DNA from: Ophioderma brevispina | Taxonomy: Eukaryota; Echinodermata; Ophiuroidea; Amphilepidida; Ophiodermatidae | Assembly: GCA_023653785.1 (NCBI GenBank) | Contig: JAMKCH010057912.1 | Coordinates: 1 to 64,000 of the forward strand | Direction of reading: 5' to 3' | Length of the DNA stretch: 64,000 bases | Shown: positions 61,150-64,000 of the stretch, in pieces | How positions within the stretch are numbered: position 1 is the first letter of the stretch | How the letters are laid out: every line of letters begins with the position of its first letter | The notes under the pieces: generated by a model | What the model saw: only the letters and a program-made list of their open reading frames with translations | The model's database searches: none | Told to the model about the DNA's origin: nothing | Program-made: the position numbers and the translations under genes

Positions 61150-62340
61150 TGTAATAATAACCCTAACCCCATTTTTTTTGCATGATACATTTACCGGACC
61201 CCAAACAACTTCTCCCCATAAAATCCCCCTCCCCTTAAGTCCCATTAACTTGTACCGTTCCCCCCAGACGGCGCCCCCCGGCTCTCCCTTTTATCTTTGC
61301 CCCTCTTCCTCATCCCTCCAGGTCCGCCTTTCTCAGAATCTCCACTAGCCCGCGCATGTTGACTAGTCAATCGTTTGGACCTTTTCCTTTTTTAACTAGA
61401 CTGCCGACCACGTCCCTGCCGTTTTCCCTCCCTTCTTTAAGAAAATATCTTATTTACGCACTGCAGTTTACCACTCCAATTGTCATTGTAACACAACACA
61501 CACACCTCAGAATCGCAGAATCCAATGTCTTGGAGACACAAGATGTACTCCACACCATCTGATAACTGAAGCATATAGGATCGGTTATACTCTGGTTCAT
61601 AATCTCTTCTAGGAACAGTTTAGGAACGTACGCCTGCTCCGCCAAAACCGTCGCACGCCCTCGTTGGTTGCACATAGCTCAATACATGCCCATATCAACG
61701 CTCGCATACTCTGGGAGTAGGTCTTTATGGTCCAATAACATGAGGCCCAGAGTATAGTCTCACATGCCTTAACATATAATGTTATTATTCTAAGTTCGTT
61801 CAGCAACCCTCAGTTCAACACATACATTTGTATGCATAGTGGGCAATTCTAAATCGATGTGCCATATAAAAATTCAATCTGGATGTGGAGATGTTTGCAA
61901 ATATTTGCAACACGTGTGTTTAGTAAAAACTGGGGTCGGCCACTAAACGGGATCTCTTTTTTCCTTTGTTTGTGTGTCATGTCACCCGAGGGTGATTTGA
62001 AATCAATCCCATAATGCAATGCACTGTACCTACACACGGTCTTGTACTCAACTCATTTCAGTACCCTTATTTATTACCCCTTGTTCAAGAATTATTATTC
62101 ACCCGCACCCCACGGGGGTAGGTGGAGTCCGTCTCCATGTCTCCCCCATTCCCTTTGGTGCGGTGAGGGGGAGGGTGACTATCATCTTAGTTTTCTCCGC
62201 ATCGTAGTCTTCCTCCCCGTCCGGGCTTTTCTGTGTTCCCCTCGGCCTTTTTTGTGGCTACCCAGCCCCTTCCGTCACTCCTCTGTCTGTCCCCTCCCGC
62301 CTCTCCCTATCTTCGTCTTGGACCATGAATGCTTCAACCA
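61150..62340. other. C/T-rich patches, no recognised gene
   Basis: 61200-61440 and 62050-62330 are rich in C and T on this strand. Between them (61454-61806) minus-strand frames exist, but I recognise no protein in them. Confidence 0.4.
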
Positions 62341-62348
62341 GCGACGCG

Positions 62349-62372
62349 TCAAGCCCTAGATCTAGGGCTTGA
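62349..62372. repeat. Perfect 24-bp palindrome
   Basis: The half site TCAAGCCCTAGA is followed directly by its reverse complement with no spacer. Flanks are not paired. Confidence 0.9.
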
Positions 62373-63479
62373 GGTTTTAAATTTTTCCCAAAACTACTTG
62401 TGATTGTGGGATATGACTCAATACAAACCCTCTGTAGTCCACACCTAATGGAAATGCAAACTGTTGATGTTAAGGTATGAGAATCAATCCAGATGAATCT
62501 CCATTTGGGTCGTATATATCCTATTCTCATTGATCTGGGATATTATTTACTTATCATTTCTAACTGCACAAATATAATGCAACCATTAGATTATAAAAAA
62601 CGGCCCACCATATTATAAGAATTAACAATGTCAGAAACACAATTTTATGGATGAATGAATCTCTAAATGTATATACTTGATATAACTATCAATGTGAAAA
62701 ATTTACCCAGCTTATACATTAGTTGTAATTTGAAAGAAAAAGTTTTCAAGTTTTATTAAAGTCCATTTTAAAAACCATTTTAAACACAGGACAACTGAGC
62801 AATACTCTTATCTTTGGGTAATATGGACAATTGTGTTATAGAGACAAAAACCACCTTTATTTGAGTCAAAGGGGAATTTTCAGAACAGAAAAATTTTCAA
62901 CCTTCAAACCTCAACTTTGTACCACATCACGTTACCTTGAAAAAAATGTTTCCATTGGTGTGAAATCCATGAGAATTTACTTGGTTTTTTTTACTGACTG
63001 CAGGTGGCAGTGACATCACTGTTACCATCATTGCGCATGGCTTGCAGGTGTTTTTTGTGCCACAGATTTTGACAAGACACTGACTAAAGCGCAACTCCCA
63101 ATTGTGCTTTTTTGCCTGTTTTCTATAGAACCTTGTTTAAAAAATATTAATCTGCAAATAATGATGAAAATAGCAAATCCACTTTCAAAATTATACTCGT
63201 ATGCAGCAATACTCATTCCATGAACAAACGAGGTGACAAAATTACCAGATCTCCAAATAGCATCTTAAGTTAAGCAGGTATATATTTATAACTGCTTAGT
63301 TGTTCTATTAATTTATTTAAATAGAATTATATATATATTGACAATTTTTCTGAACTTACTTTTCAGTTTACGACCACTTATCCACCTCCTTATTTCAGAG
63401 TTATTTATCGCGTGCGGCCGAGCGTTGAGTTGCTCAAAACAAACGGAAGTGAATGCCGAGTAGTTTGCTGTTGTACTTT

Positions 63480-63570
63480 CTTGTAGTAGTTTTGGGGGGG
63501 GGGGAGAAGCCTCCGCCTTTTTTTTTCCCTTTCTTTCTCGATCGTCTCTCTCTCCTCTCTTCGCTCTCCC
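63480..63570 (+). other. Polypyrimidine tract
   Basis: A G run followed by TTTTTTTTCCCTTTCTTTC and CTCTCTCTCCTCTC-type sequence. Confidence 0.7.
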
Positions 63571-63593
63571 TTTATTTAATGCAGATGTTGCCC

Positions 63594-63760
63594 AGCTCTG
63601 TACGCAGGCTCGCATGCCATACGCATATGTGCGCACGTCTGCGCATGCATATGCACATGTGTGCCCACGTCTGCGCATGCATACTCGTATGTACGCACGT
63701 CCGTGCATGCATCCTCCGCAGTATCCGTGCCTGCAACGCTCATGGTCCCGCGTCCATTGC
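63594..63760 (+). repeat. GCATGC-rich minisatellite, about 32-bp unit
   Basis: Units such as GCGCATGCATATGCACATGT followed by GTGCCCACGTCT recur about three to four times. Words such as GCATGC, ACATGT and ACGT are self-complementary and the strand alternates purine and pyrimidine. Confidence 0.8.
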
Positions 63761-63774
63761 ACCCTCACAACACC

Positions 63775-63890
63775 TTACTCACCATCATCACTCGCCTGTG
63801 TTTTCCGCCTTATCTTTTCCCCGTAGCCTCTCCCCTTTTCTCCTTCCTCCTCTCCTTTCTCCCCTTCCTCCCTTCCTTTACTCCCTTCCT
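63775..63890 (+). other. Polypyrimidine tract
   Basis: About 110 bp almost wholly C and T (CTTCCTCCTCTCCTTTCTCC), between two blocks of the GCATGC minisatellite. Confidence 0.8.
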
Positions 63891-64000
63891 CGCATGCATA
63901 CACGCGCATGCAAAAGTCCGGCTCATGCATACGCGCATGTGCGCCGTCCGCGCATGCATACGCACGCGTCCTGCACATGTACACACGCATGTGTGCACGT
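63891..64000 (+). repeat. GCATGC-rich minisatellite, continuing to the window edge
   Basis: The same words as in 63594-63760 (CGCATGCATACACGCGCATG and ACATGTACACACGCATGTGT) continue to the end of the window, so the array probably extends beyond it. Confidence 0.8.

Noticed and set aside
61454..61806. Minus-strand frames (for example LEEIMNQSITDPICF)
   Set aside because: They look somewhat protein-like but match nothing I know and lack clear splice sites.
63313..63998. Cys/His/Arg-rich frames at the right edge
   Set aside because: They are translations of the GCATGC minisatellite and polypyrimidine tract.

Overview
This window reads as nuclear DNA from a marine invertebrate, most likely a deuterostome such as an echinoderm or hemichordate. 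That is an inference from spliced genes with very large introns, tRNA-derived SINEs with a common invertebrate core, dispersed repeats rich in TGACCTTTGACC, and many DNA transposons. I see no bacterial operons, rRNA genes, intact tRNA genes or CRISPR arrays. Nearly all of the short open reading frames are chance frames.

The one host gene I can identify is DEPDC5 (GATOR1 subunit, IML1 family) on the minus strand. Exons at about 42.5, 34.4, 33.2, 27.5, 25.0 and 21.3 kb encode consecutive parts of the N-terminal domain. Smaller candidate exons at 9.5, 8.6 and 5.8 kb fit the central region, and two weaker ones lie at 4.0 and 2.6 kb. The first exons and several in between were not found, so the model is partial. 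Four of the six secure exons need a one-base frame correction although their splice sites are largely intact, which suggests an error-prone long-read assembly rather than a dead gene.

The introns hold two large satellites. A 36-bp unit repeats about 80 times at 11.9-14.8 kb, and a 63-bp unit about 36 times at 22.1-24.4 kb. Read in the DEPDC5 sense direction, the 63-bp unit carries a let-7 8-mer seed site with extra 3' pairing, and the 36-bp unit carries a canonical AATAAA. Other intronic content includes a non-LTR reverse transcriptase relic (2.9-3.7 kb), a decayed hAT transposase (16.0-17.7 kb), a TA-flanked mariner derivative (38.3-39.7 kb), several MITEs and SINEs.

From about 43 to 64 kb no host gene could be recognised. 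This part is a mosaic of SINEs, TTAA-flanked elements, fold-back elements, a 390-bp satellite present as two arrays in opposite orientation (49.9-51.7 and 58.6-60.9 kb), G-depleted C/T-rich patches, and a GCATGC-rich alternating purine-pyrimidine minisatellite at the right edge.

The best candidate for something new is the intronic let-7-site satellite inside a gene that restrains mTORC1. It is a hypothesis from sequence alone and could be chance.
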